DNA from: Sclerurus mexicanus
Lineage: Eukaryota; Chordata; Aves; Passeriformes; Furnariidae
Assembly: GCA_013396755.1 (NCBI GenBank)
Contig: VWZF01007822.1
Location: 580,132-644,131 of the forward strand
DNA: 64,000 nt
Reading direction: 5' to 3'
Positions 25,151 to 38,100 of the stretch are shown here, piece after piece. Position 1 is the first letter of the stretch; every line of letters starts with the position of its first letter. The notes beneath the pieces are model-generated. The model did no database searches. It had not been told where the DNA came from and saw nothing but the letters and a program-made list of their open reading frames with translations. Position numbers and translations under genes: made by a program.

Positions 25151-28100
25151 TGTAACTCTTTGTCAGGCCTTACTTTATGGAATTTAAAAGCAATTAGTTA
25201 TTAACACAGATAACAGGAACAACCATAATCCACAAAAGATTTTATTAAAAACCCATCTACCTATGTTTCATGCATACCACAGATAATAATCTAGAAGTTG
25301 CAGAAAATAAATTCTTCTGTTGTTTAAACTATCTTTTAAATTTGTAGCATGGAACTGTTTAAAATCAATTATGATTGTAATGGATGGGTGGATGCATGGA
25401 TATTAATAGAGATTGATCCAAGATAACAGAAAGATGTGTGTCACTTTAGTGACTCAGGGAATTTTCAAAGAGTTTGAAGTTCTAAGATTCTTTTCTGTTT
25501 TCCTGTTTCTCTTTGGATCATTCCTATTTTTTCTTGGGTCAAGTATTAAATTAAAAAGAAAGGAAAGAAGTAACAAATAAAGCTAAACCAGTTAGATACC
25601 GCTTTAATTTTATCCTACACATATATAATATAGAATCATAGTAACTGTATGTTATACTTCAGGGATTTCTTTTAGTCTAAGAACAGAAGCACCAGACAAT
25701 ATCTGCTGCATCCCAGTATGAAAGACATGTTATTAAATTATCAGTACCTGCAATGGAATCCAGTGACACTGAAAAGAAAGACAAGAAAAAAGATGACAAG
25801 CCTTGTCAGGGTTTCTCTAGTGACAAGGGCTTTCTTTCCCTTATGAGATGAAGACATAAAAAAAATGCTGGTGAAGACATTTTCAGCATTATTTTATTAA
25901 TACATTTAAAAGATTGATCAGAGAACAGAATAGTGTGCTAAAGTCTGTTACAGGCAAGAAAATCTTTTATGATTTTTCCCATCCCACTATTTGTTAAATG
26001 CAAATGAAATCCATATTAAAATACTTACATAATTTTACCAGAATAACCTCTCTTCCCTATTGCAGCTTCTTATAACTTTGGTAGTAGTGTCCCAACACTA
26101 CCCTCCAATTCTGGGAGGAAGGGGTTTAGGGTTTCCTTTCCCAGAAGCATAAAACCACCTCTAACAAAAATCAATATTTGATTGGTAAAATTGCATGGAA
26201 ATGCACAGAAATTTCTCCACTGACACGTATACAATTTAGGCAGACATCTGGGTGGGAGGAAAAGAACGGAGGCACTAAAGAGTCACAAAACAGGTCAGTG
26301 GCAAATCTGTGAAGAGAAGCCAAGCATCATGTCATCAACCCTAGGGCCTCTAGGCAAGAACAGCTTACTTGGGAAATTTCATTGATACCTACACAGTTTT
26401 TATCAAACTCCACTCAACTGAAATAATATTTTGCTCTAATTCTCTTAGGCCAATCAGGCATGGCAAGATAGTTCATGGCTTGAAACTGTAATATAGTGCT
26501 GTAGCTGACTCCAATAACACCAGAAAAATGTGTATGTGTTGTGAAGAGTGAGGGCATTTAAAGTTGTCCTGTGGGAATATGAAAGATGTTGCATGACTGC
26601 AGCTTTTCCCCTTGACTGCTTATCCTGACTTTAATTTGTTCTTTGAGTAACCTTGCCTTCAGTCACCCTACTGCTCATTATTCATCTCCTCCCTGAGGTT
26701 TTAAAGTTTTGGTTTGGAGAGGTGATCATGTAATCAATGGCCAAAGAAACACAAATGTGGCAACCTGGGCAGAGTTTGGATTGGTTTTCATCAAACAAAT
26801 TGTTGCATGTCTTGTGCCATGAAAATAGGGCTCTTTACTGGACTTCCTCCAATATTTCTAAATTGCTCAAAACAAAAGTTTGCAGCTAAGAGTGCATGGG
26901 AAATTTGTGCTGAAGTCAGTGCATCATTTGCATGTGATTGCTATATGACCCAGTAAGTGTGTAACTGCTTGTGTTCTGGTTTTAATCAGGTGCAGGTAGC
27001 CTGTTTCCAAAATAAATAATGATTCCAATGACAGAGGTCTTTATCCGTCCAGACTAAAATTCTAGCCAAATTTTCAAAAGTGTTTTATGTCTTTGCTTTT
27101 TCCTTTTGAGTCTCTTGCTACTCAGAAATAGAAGCGACACATTTCATGTGTTGTATACTTAGAAGTGTATCCCAAAGGGTGAATGAGAAGTCACGAGGAA
27201 GTCTGTTCCTAGATGTTTTTTTCTGTTTGATTTTTTGATTCAATAAACAGTTTATCTGGTCACCTGGCACACATTCTTTAAACCTTTATACATTAACCTG
27301 CTATTCTTACTCCTACAAAATTAATACAAATTTATGGGAAAATTGTGGTATTGTCTCAGACTATTGAAATAGAAGATCCCATTCCAAGTCATAAACTCAA
27401 GATGTTACTGACGTTGTTGCTATAGAGCATGAATCAATAAGTATTTTCATTTATTATGCATCATGTGTTTCTTATACAATAATTTTATTCAGGATGTGGT
27501 TTACAGACCAATCTCATTAAGCATAAGTGTTGTATGTATTGTAATTTATAGGTTATTTATTTCTCTAGTGTTGTTAAAGAACAGTTTAATTGACCAACTG
27601 TTTCAATAAACAGTGATCTTTTTTTCTTCATATGGATATTTTGCAAATATTTACTCTTTCTCTTGCTTTCCTTGTTTTGAAGCTGACATAGTTAAAAGTA
27701 CTGGAAGAGGAATTATAAATTGAGCAGTAATGTCAGTTAGGGTCTACATTATTTTAATTAAAACAATGTAGATTATTTAATTTTTAAGAATCTCAGAGTA
27801 ATACATGCTCTTTATATATTTACCTCTTGACAGCACTGTTCTCATCAAAGCCTGTGTTGATATTTTCTTTGATGTCAAAAAGTGCAGAGTCTTTTTCAAG
27901 ACTCCCAAAACATTAAGCATGGGGGAGAGAGGGAGGTGAACAAGGAAGAGTATAAGGAGATATATTTGCAATTGGAGGATTAGAAGTGCATCATGAGAAT
28001 TTTTTTCTGGACTAAATGGCCTATTACAGAGACTTAAAACAAGGTTAGCACTGGGCAATCCTCTTTTGTTGCACTCTCACAGATTCCTGGGAATCAGCAG

Positions 28101-28429
28101 CTAAACGCCTTCCTGGACCAAAGATTTTGTCGATGTTCTTTTTTTTAATACCCACTAATGGATGTGCTCACCACTAAATTGTGCAGCTCATTTTTGAACA
28201 CATTACATTCTGCTCTTTGATAATAATCTTTAGCAACAAACTCTACTTGCAGTAATGCAGCATGTATAAGCATTCCTTTTTGTGAAGAGACAAATCTGGG
28301 AAATAAACAATATGTACTGTTGTACTGTAACAAAAGGTACTATAATTGTACCTATGAACCTTAACTGTATATTATAATTTTTCTTCTCTTTATAAGATTT
28401 GAAGCAAAGAGAACATAACATGAAAATGG
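25151..28429. other. Non-coding stretch, no gene seen
   Basis: AT-rich sequence without a recognisable gene. The longest frame is 93 codons at 27777-28058 (minus) and has no family resemblance. I see no clear transposon in this part. Confidence 0.55.
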
Positions 28430-28960
28430 TGTATATTGGGTCTGGCTGGGACAGAGTTCATTTTCCCCATACTAGTCTTCTCAGTGTTTCTTATTGGCAG
28501 CTGGAAAGGTGTTTATTACGCCCCAGTGGATTGGCTGCTGCTGAGCAGTGCTTCCACAGCATCCAGGCTGCCTCTCCAACATCATCTCCTCACCAGTAGC
28601 GTGAGGTGGGCAAGATATTAGGAGGGCATAAAACCAGGACAGCTGGCACAAAATGACCACAGGGATATTCCATACAACACGTCCCCAGCAGTAAAGGCTA
28701 CAAGAAAGGTGAAACTGCTGCCTGTACTGAAGACCTACTTCCTGAAAGTGGCTGAACATCACCTGCTGATGGGAAGTAGAGAATAAATCTTTTGTTTTCC
28801 TTTGCTACAACTCACAGCCTTTAATTTTGCTTCATTAAACTGCCTTTATCTAGACTTGTATGCTTTTCTCCATTTTCTAAACCCTGCCCCCATCCTGCTG
28901 AGAAGAGTAGTGATAGAGTGATGTGGTGGGCAGCTGGTATCCAGCCATGTAAACTCACCA
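28430..28960 (+). mobile_element. Solo LTR of an avian ERVL-like endogenous retrovirus
   Basis: The element begins with TG followed by TCTGGCTGGGACAGAGTT and ends near CA at 28960. It contains in order GCTGAGCAGTGCTTCCACAG, an AGGACAGCTGGCAC block, the diagnostic GGGATATTCCATAC at 28663-28676, CACCTGCTGATGGGAAGTAG, an ATTAAA polyadenylation-type signal at 28834-28839 followed by CTGCCTTTATC, and a terminal CAGCTGGTATCCAGCC block. This order matches a common bird ERVL-like LTR. No gag, pol or env sequence flanks it, so it is a solo LTR left by recombination. Any target duplication has decayed. The divergence suggests an old insertion. Confidence 0.88.
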
Positions 28961-31573
28961 TGTGGTGATATATCCTTACTGTAGCTTCTGTCATGAATAC
29001 TGCAAATAAAGAAAGCTGGCTTAGAGTTCAAAACTGTCAGGTTAAATCAGACAAAGATAAACAACACCAGTAGCATATGTGCTCAAAATAGAGTATCTTC
29101 TAACAAACTACCTAAAGAGATGATTTATGTAAGTTTGAAGTGAATTTTATTCAGTAAATCAGCTAATAGGAGATAATATGGCTGTACATTCCCTTTGACA
29201 ACATAATTTCGCCACTCAGTTCACTGATGAGAAAGAACTTAAGATACATTAGTGTTATAATAGTGTAGAATTAGAATAACTTTTAAGTTAATGATGGCCT
29301 TGTTAGTGCTCAGAGGCAAATTAAGAAAGACCACCTTTATTTTTCACAGTGCTTAACTCCATATTCCTGTTGGCACATCTTGCAGGTGTGGAAGAAAATA
29401 AAAAGATAGAAATCCTCATTTCCTATCTGATTAAGGTTGGCAGAGTCCTTTCTTCTGTTCAGGCAATTAAATACTTTCCCAGTGGGTGGAAATGTCAGAA
29501 AAGATTGAACATCTGACTCTCCTTTGAATTCTTTGAATCTCCCCTTTTGGTATAATGCAGAAGCAACTTCATGAATGAATCTTGAGAGTACAATCTCATC
29601 CACTGTGTATATACCGGTTTCTAATGGCTCAAGTCTTGGTTTGGATTTTTTTATACTATTCTTGAGCAAAATCTTCTGTTCCATATTACTCACTGAGTTG
29701 CTCTGTTGCTTTCCACCTGTATGCAAGGTGGTTGCAATTCTATGGTGTTCTCTGTTTGTAGAAGTTAAAGCTCATTGAGCTGATAGAATTTAGTAACCTA
29801 AATACATACTGCAATAAGTAGCACAGTTATATCTCATTACTAACAAAAAGCTAGCATAGAAAAAAAAATAGTTACAGATGAAATTTTCTGTAAACTGCTG
29901 TTCTTTATTTCTTGTAATGATACCAAATGTGCGAGTTAGTCTTGAGTTTACCTCTCACAGAATAAGTCAAAACCAAAAATAAAACTTGTAGCATGAGCAC
30001 AGCCTATACTTTTATTTTTATGGCCTTGTTTAATACAAATTCGAGCTTAGAACAAATGGTACCGTCCTACAGATGTAGCTGTAACACAGTATGTGGTTTA
30101 TGCTGAGCCATTAGAGCTATTAAAGCACATTAACATTAAGTAGTGTAATAACACGAACTGTGCCTCCTGCATTACTGAAATGCTTCTCTCCTTAGTACTT
30201 TTATTGTGCAATTCTGTATGATTTATTACTGCACAGCTGAGATAATTTCAGGATTACACATTCGATCATTTTGGTTTTGATTGGGATAGTCATAAGTCTC
30301 CGAAGGAAATTTGGGTTGATTAGATAGCAGTCTTTGGCTAAACAGGTGAGTTCATCTGAACTGTGGAAGTACCCGCTACCACTTTATCAGATTACAATCT
30401 GAATAGGTACTTTATTATTCCTGTCCTGAGTGCTTTTAGATGAATAATTATGAAAAAATTGTAACACTTGTAACTGATTTGGTTTTTTGTTTCACATATT
30501 TTTTATGGTTTGTTATTTAATTGGTTTTTTTAAGAGATGTCATGACTTATACCAAGATCATTGAGTGACAGAGTGAACTTAACCAGAAAAAAGTGAGTTG
30601 ATATAATTTCCCTAAAGAAGCTCAGCAGATAAGTGACATCATCAAAATGAGAATTTCCCATTTTAGCACTGTAGCTGTTGTTTCCAGTGGTATATCTGAC
30701 CCTTTTATGTTGGAGCTTTATGCTGAAGTTGATGCATTGAAGTGTAGTCTTTTATTGGGAACTTTAACGTTGGCAATTTTTTCCTGAAATATTGCTGAAT
30801 GTCTCAGGTAAACTACTGACAGATAACAGCATATTACACCTGGCCAGTGGAAAATCTTTTCACCTGTAAAATCCATGGTGTTTTCTTCTCTTGTGAAATA
30901 AAACTGCATGTCCAGCTCTAGCAACCATGTAGACTGATGTTCTTATTTTATCATAGAATAATTACATTACAAAATTGGGTGAAATTCAGTTGCTTTCCTT
31001 TTTAGCCTTGGGCCACACTGAAAAGCCAGAGAGGAAAATGATTCTTAGCAGACCAACATTCAGTGCTAAGGATAAAATGCTCCATGAAAGATTTTTTAGA
31101 AGTCTAGAAATAATGTGTCTTTTAATATATCTTAGGCTACCTTGGCAAACCTTTGGGTGTATGCTGTACACTACTGATTTAAGTGAAACCACAAAGGGAA
31201 ATAGACTTCCCTGTGTCCAGACCTTGGTCTGCTGTTGATCTTTTACTTAAACACAGCAATAACGAGGACCGTGTTTTAAAGAATGACATATTACAAGAAG
31301 GAGCTATATTTTATCTACATCTATTCGTCAAGAAGGAATTTCCTCTCTGTAGTTTAAAGGGTAACCAAAAAACAAGCTCCTTGCAATGCTGTTGTTTACA
31401 TTGAATTAATTTATTCATTCACAAAAACTCATTTCAGAACTCTGATGCTCTAAATACATTAGACATATCATACCCTAAAGATACAAGTAGTTAAGCATAA
31501 TATTAAAGGGAAAGAAAAATGTAATCCAAAAAGAGCCTACTGACAGTAGATCATGGCAGGCCTTTTCTGGTTA
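28961..31573. other. Non-coding stretch with an unassigned 129-codon frame
   Basis: An open frame on the minus strand at 29337-29726 (129 codons) is rich in Lys, Glu and Asn. It has no recognisable domain and ends in a hydrophobic-aromatic patch (YLFIFF). No poly(A) tail or retrocopy feature surrounds it. The length is compatible with chance. I see no repeat of known type in the remainder. Confidence 0.45.
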
Positions 31574-31680
31574 AAAAGCCCTCAAAAACCAAACAAAAAA
31601 CCCACCAAAAACAAATCACACCAAAAAAAAAAAAATCCAACCAACAAAAAAAATTTTAAACAAATCCAAAACAAAACAAC
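31574..31680. repeat. A/C-rich low-complexity tract
   Basis: The tract is almost entirely A and C (AAACCAAAC, CCCACCAAAAAC), with an A13 run near 31624 and very few G or T. It might be a degraded poly(A)-derived simple repeat, but no retroposon body is recognisable directly upstream. Confidence 0.8.
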
Positions 31681-31959
31681 TTACTGTGTGTTCACAAAGC
31701 GAATGAAGCAGTTCTCTTCTACCTAAACTTCTGTCAATTATTCAGATGTGTCACACAGAAAAGTATGATCTGTTCTGAAGAATATACAGCTTAATGAAGA
31801 GTTGTAACATAGGTGAGGAGCTAAGAAAAAAGTAAGTAGCACTAGGGACTGTTGAAAAGAAAAACATCAAGCTGGAGAGTAGATGCTAGCTGAGTTTGTT
31901 GAGGATTTTTAGTTTCATTAATTATTTCATATAGGTATTAAAAATATCCTGAGACAAGT

Positions 31960-32200
31960 CAATGGTGTCATAAAGCTGGGAGCAGTGTCAGTGTCAGGGA
32001 GAACCAAGACTATATATGCAGAACATGCCAGACAACCCTGAAGGCTGGTGCAAAATGCTAGGTCATGCACTTGGTAGGATTTTATGTTACTTCCTCTATG
32101 CTGAATATAAATGAGACAGAGGAGGATGGGTTAATGGAAAGATATGTCTGTGAAATATGATGTAGTTATAAAAGAAGCAAAGGCAGAATTATCTCTAGGA
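31960..32200 (+). mobile_element. Old CR1-type LINE fragment
   Basis: The plus strand carries AAAGCTGGGAGCAGTGTC, and about 80 bp later TGCTAGGTCATGCACTTGG followed by an A/G-rich block. In CR1 elements a GGGAGCAGTGTC-like segment is followed by a GTCCTGCACTTGGG-like segment in this order. Only the order and these words survive and the reading frame is destroyed. The assignment to CR1 is probable, and the subfamily is unknown. Confidence 0.45.
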
Positions 32201-34807
32201 TGACATAAAGAAGATTTTAAGGCATCTTTAGGGTGGGACAACCATTCTCTTTTATGATTGCAGATAGAAAAATGTTAATGTTAATTTTAAAGGATTTTAT
32301 GAGAATTCACCTGAATTCATTTTCTGTTCTGGTTATGCATACCTAAGAACAAAGAACTCCATTTGAAACATGCACTTATGGTCTGCTCATGCTGTTTGAT
32401 CAGAGGTGAAAAACACCTACAAGAAAGCTAATAAAGCCTGACCTACTTGATTATGTAAAGGAAATAAAAAAGCATGTTATCTTATTGGTATTTAAAGATG
32501 ACATGCAAATAAAGGAAAAATTCAAGTTACTGGTGCAACAGTAAGCGGAAATAAGTATGGTTGTATTTTAAGGTAGAAACTAGGAGATCCATATCTACCA
32601 CAGCAATTGACTAACACATGTCTCTCAAGCTGCATGCAAGGAACAAGCAGTTCAAGTGCAGCTTTCTGCTGGAGCTATAACATATGACCTGCAACAAGAC
32701 TATTCTGGTATAATGGCTGCTTAATACTCCAATTCCCTCACTGCCCATTTCTGTAAGACAACAGGAACCAATGGGTCCACCACTGCAGTGCTCTCACAGT
32801 GTTCCCAGCCAAGCTCCAGCTTGCTAATTAGAGCTGTTTTTCTCTGTGAACAGGCTTGAAATATCTTATCCCCAATGGTTTGTGAGGAATGTGGGTCAGA
32901 AGAGCTATGATAAAGTCACACAGTCTTAAAACCAGGAAGTCTTATGTCCTTTGGGATCTCATGTGGTGAGCAGAAACATATAAATGTTACCTGGTACACA
33001 GCTAAGTTGCCTATGTTGTTTGCTGTCCCTGAGCAGTGGTATAGTTGACTGCAAGTCTGACTGAAAACAGCTAATTAATAAAAGAAGGAAAAAATTAGAT
33101 TTGTGGGTTCTGACTGGTTTCAGTCATGGAAAAGATACCACGTGACAATGATGCACATACAGGAAGGGCAGCTTCCAGTCTCCTATTTGAATTAGGTGGA
33201 TTATTGCCTAAAACAAACTATAACAATATGAATAAGAGCTGAAGTATTAAACCAGGCTTTACAACTTTAAAAAAGTAATAAACCTATTCATAAGAGATTG
33301 ATAACAACATCTGAACAGAACTTTGACTCTTCCTTGTTTGAACTACTGAATTACTTGACCCTTCTACGTATTATCTGCTGTCTGTATATTTCTTATCTGT
33401 GCTTTGTTGCTTCCTATTCCTTATTCTATTAATAACCAAGCTAAATGACAGCTCTGGTGTATAATCAAATCTGTTTTTAAAAGTACCTTATTGAAAGCCC
33501 TTGTTCATGCAAGAGATCTTCTGTGAAAGGCTGGACACCTAACTTTTAAATGGCAAAACATAAGTCTTACCCCAATTGACTGTCAGGGATGTTTGCATTC
33601 TGGAAATAGCAAAGAAAATAATGGAAGGGGAAAGGAAATGAAGAGAAATACTATTTAAGCCACTGTGTTTTAGAAAAATGTATATTTTTGCTTTTCATTT
33701 TTCCAATATAGCCTAACTTTTCACTAGACTTTTTATTGTCCTTGGGTGCAATTGAACTCTGCATTATATTGTTATCCTCTAAGCTTCCAAAGAAGGAAAA
33801 GAGCAAAGTAATGAATATCTGCCAACAGTAACACTTACTTTTAATGAGCAACCCCAAACCTATGAAATAATAAAAAGCATTGCAAAACAAACAAATAAAC
33901 AGACATGAATCCATAATTTTAAAGTATTCTGGTTTGAGCTATTCTACATCCCACTAAAAAGAGTCCAGTACTGCCCTGACCTCATTAGCCTGTAAATCAC
34001 TGAAGGCAGTCCATGATAGCTTTTTGTATGTTTTGAAGAATGACCATTCCCAGTCCATGGGTTTGAACTCCATCATCCATTATAAGTTTTGTTCACTATC
34101 CAGGTTCGTCTTAACAATTTTTTACAGTAATCTGGCTCAATAACCTCACCCATAGCAAATTCTCTCTGCAAAGTTAATCAAAACCCATTATTTATTGGAG
34201 GATCATGCCTCCTACATGCTGTAATAAAGTGAGGAGGGGGAGACAGCCAGAATTAGCAATAAATATAGACTTGGAGTCTCTTCTATTTCCTAGTGGTCAC
34301 AACTGGGGTACGGGAGGCAACCAAGGAACACAGGTCATGATCTACGACCTGACTCTTACAGCAAATTGGCAGAGGCAGGGATATCCCCTGTAAGTATGCA
34401 GCCCACTAAAATACTGACTAGCCTGAATACTACTGATGGCTGTGAGGTTTTTTTGTCTTGTAACTGCAGCATAACACAAAGTCCAGTTTCAATGTCTATC
34501 AACCAATAATGAAAGAAAAAATAAAAAAAAAGGAAAAATAGTTTTCTTACAGTTATAAAAGCTGTCCTTTATACTTTGTAAACTGTCAAATCTGACAAAT
34601 TTGCCTTAAAGTAAATGTCTTTAATACCTGCACAACCTGCAACAAATGGAAGTGAGATGTCATTGGAGAAGGAGGAAAAGCACATTTGCCAACTATTTCA
34701 TTTTCTCCCCATCCACTCTTCATAAGTGAAAAAAGCTAATATCTTGAAAGCTTATGAGCTGAATGCCTGTATCCCATCATGAATACTGTTATTGATTCTG
34801 CTCAGTA
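32201..34807. other. Non-coding stretch, no gene seen
   Basis: No exon, RNA gene or clear transposon recognised. The phrase GGGTTTGAACTCC near 34060 looks like a tRNA B box, but no A box or cloverleaf accompanies it. Confidence 0.55.
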
Positions 34808-34847
34808 GCAAAGTGAGTGAGGCAAAGCGAGTGAAGCAAAGCAAGGA
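34808..34847 (+). repeat. 14-bp tandem repeat, about 2.9 copies
   Basis: The units are GCAAAGTGAGTGAG, GCAAAGCGAGTGAA and a partial GCAAAGCAAGGA. The copies differ by two or three substitutions, so this is a small, moderately old tandem duplication. Confidence 0.85.
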
Positions 34848-34939
34848 TTGGAATGTAAAACAGGTGAAATAGCTTTTGACATCTATTTCACAGTTTATTT
34901 TACACTGCTTCAAAAGTAGCTGGCTTTTCAATGCCATTA

Positions 34940-35195
34940 GTGCTGTTTAGATGAATGGGCATTACAACAGCAGATGGAACTCTCTGATGACAAATACAAG
35001 GTAATGAACATGGGAAGAAATAATTTGAACTGCTTACACACATTACTAGGTTGTAAATTAACTGTAAGCAATTACTCAGGAAAAAAAACGGGGATTGTGG
35101 TGGAAATTTCTGGCCAATGTACTGCAGGTGATGAAAAAAAAGGAAGTAAAATGTTGATATATATCAGAAATGAAATTGAAAATAATTTAGCTACT
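34940..35195 (+). mobile_element. Old CR1/L3-type LINE fragment with long readable ORF2 remnant
   Basis: A single plus-strand frame reads DDKYKVMNMGRNN, then LLGCKLTVSN, then QCTAGDEKKGSKMLIYIR and NEIENN. This is the order of the conserved segment just after the reverse-transcriptase core of CR1/L3-type ORF2 proteins. About 90 codons stay open, unusual for so diverged a copy. I see no stop between 34974 and 35261, but the protein departs from the family after about 35195. It is a fossil fragment with no start and no catalytic domain. Confidence 0.7.
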
Positions 35196-38100
35196 TGCTT
35201 ATGGGTTTGCATTGTTCATAGTCACCATGGTGTTTATGAATCTTCTATGCAACATCATTAATATTAAGAAATATCAGTGGAATAAAATGAAGTTTCTAGT
35301 GTTTTATGTGCCTGGGTTTCAGGTGTTTTTATGTGTTTGCATTAGTTCTTATTCACATGTGGATTATCCTTCTCTCACAGATATTTTACAATTAAATAAG
35401 GGATAAAACTATCACTCTCCTATCAGTCTTTGGTTAGTGTGTTGAGATGATACCATATAAATTGGGCATATATCTGTTTTATTTGACAGTACATGCTTAT
35501 ACAAGAAAGAGTTTTCATAGGCAGCAAACTTTTTTGCAAGAAACAACCTGGTTACTTACATTTTGCCTGAAATAATTAAATTACAGAATATTGATAGATT
35601 TAGGGCAGCATGCACTATTAAGATACCTTTGTTCCATTTTTGTGGTTTTTAAATAATCAGTTCACTTTTATTTATAATTTACATCTCTTTCTTTCTCTTG
35701 TTATTTCTCTACATGTAAGAATTACTCATTTTATGCTTTGACTGTGCTTGTGTTTCTGAAAGTTTCCTGCCAATTGAATCCCATTAACTTTAACAACATT
35801 GCTTCCAATATATGGCAGTGTAACTTACATCAACATTTATTCTTATTAAATTCCACTGACAATATTATTTTGAATTAAAGACAGGGAAATGCCAGTAGTA
35901 CTATCTCTATAGCATAAATAATCTGAAATAGATGAATATGAATGTTCATTGGAATTGCCCTTTTTGAATGATACAGATGGGTAAATTCTGATGATAGTGA
36001 GAGCTCTACACTTTCAAAAGGTAAAGCTAATTTAGTTTTGACTTTTATTCAGGACATTTCTTTGACTTCTTTGACTAATTTTCTATAATACTGTACTAGT
36101 TTGCATTACTTACAGAGAAACATACTTACATGCATAATAATTAAATATTTTTTGAAATAACTATTTTATTTGAACCCAAAACAAAGTTCCAAGAAAAATA
36201 TTCCTCAGGCAATTTTGTCTTTGGGTTGAGGAAAAAGGGAACTCTGAGCCAGAACAGCACTGAAATCCACTGGGAAATATGACTCAAAAGGGTTTCTTGA
36301 TATGGTGTCCATCACTAGTGTAGGTGTAAATAATACCTTTATAAATTGATTCAACTGTATTAGAACTACTAATTTTTTGCTCTTCTTAGAACTTTTGTGA
36401 CGTTGTTCTAAAAGTTTACTTCTTCAGTGATTAAAAAATCTTTGTCTAGTTTCCATTATAAATTTATTCATATCTAGATTACATACTTTTGTTCTTGATA
36501 AGTGTTATAAAATAGTAAAATAGACTATACTCTGTTTTATCAAGCTCCTAATTTATGTAAAGGAAAATCACCAAGATAACAAATTCAGGATCAAGATGTT
36601 CTGCATTGAATATTTGACTAAGGTTTCTGCCAACTTTTCCTGTAAATCTACTTAGTAATAGTTAACAGAATATTTTGTATCATAATGATCAAGCAGAGTA
36701 CATTGTTGAACCCTGTGGTTTTTGTCTGGGCTTGTGGACCCTAAAGACATGATGAAGAATGATAAAGTTATGTTAACTGTTTAATAAGGAAATCTATTTT
36801 GCAAATCTGTTCATGCAATAGTTTCACAATTAATTATCATTCTCTTTTATTTTGAATGGCTTTGGACTTAAAATTATTGATCATGAATGTATAGAGGATT
36901 TATAAGGATTTCAAAGCCATAGAACCGAGAGACTGATTCTTAGCCTGAGTGTTCATTTCTCATTTGAATATCCCAATTAACATCAGTGGGAAGCTGGTGT
37001 CATTAAATGACACGTAGTAGAATCTTGTCCAGTGCAACTTTGCCAGCTATTCATTACAGTCGATTTAAAATAGTATGAAAAATGCATAAACCCTTAACCT
37101 GACAGTAAACTATTTCTACAAACAGGTCATATTTTGGTGAAATACCTTATCCTCCTGGTACATTTTATGATCATTCATCTATTAGCATCTGCTGAAAATA
37201 CACTCTTTTGGTATATGCTGTTCCATCTCACATAACATGACAAAAACCTGAATACTCTCACATATTCATGCACATCTGTGGCCATACATTGGCATCTGGG
37301 TTAAGCTGAAAAAATTTAGTGTACAAAACTGAAATTTAATCAGAGGCTATTCTGCTGTGAGTAAGAATCACGGCTCAAAAGGTACTACCACCATAACCAC
37401 ATCAATCAAAGCATCACACCCAAAGACAATTCCAACTTTCATTGCATGCATGCAGGTAGAGACTTTACACCATAAATAGTAATGACTTTTTGATAGAAGG
37501 AAAAAAAATATATTTTCAAGCTTGGCTTTCTTGAGTAAAGGAAGATCTTTCAATTTTGCTTCAGCATTGTGTTTTTACTTTATTATTTCGATGTAAAAAA
37601 GGACAGATAATGAAAGAGAAAATTGTTCAAAGAGCTGTAAATTAAACTAGCTACTGAGATCCTCATCCAACACCACTGCAGTTCCAAAAGTCTCTACAAA
37701 CTGCAGGAAAAGGCTGATATAGGAAAGCTCACTGGGTATCTTACAGTGCAATATAAGGTCAAGAGGGTGGATACTCAGATTCACATTGCTCTGCATGCCA
37801 ATGGCTCATGTTCCATTATTCCTATAGCTTCTGGTTATTATTTCTGCTTGCTTTCCCTCTGTATCTCTCCCCTGCTGTGTTACATTAGAAAACTGAAGTG
37901 CATGCTGAGTTCTCACAAGGCCTTCATCGTCTGGTTTTCACCTCAAACAACAGAAAAAAAGAACAGAAGTGCTTTTCATATGGATGTGGGAATCATGGGA
38001 GCTACAGCTAGTTTATTTATTCATTTATTTTAGGAGCTGCTAAACAATGGTGAATTTTAATCTATGGAAAAGGAGAAAAATGTGTTCTTTCCATATTTTA

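Noticed and set aside
28481..28762. 93-codon minus-strand frame and overlapping plus-strand frames
   Set aside because: All fall inside the solo LTR, which is non-coding.
29337..29726. 129-codon minus-strand frame as a possible gene
   Set aside because: No domain, no retrocopy features, and a length expected by chance in 64 kb of AT-rich DNA. Kept only as a note.
31574..31680. A-rich tract as a retroposon tail
   Set aside because: The mixture with C throughout and the lack of a retroposon body favour simple low-complexity sequence.
34055..34085. B-box-like GGGTTTGAACTCC suggesting a tRNA
   Set aside because: No A box or cloverleaf arms at the right distance.
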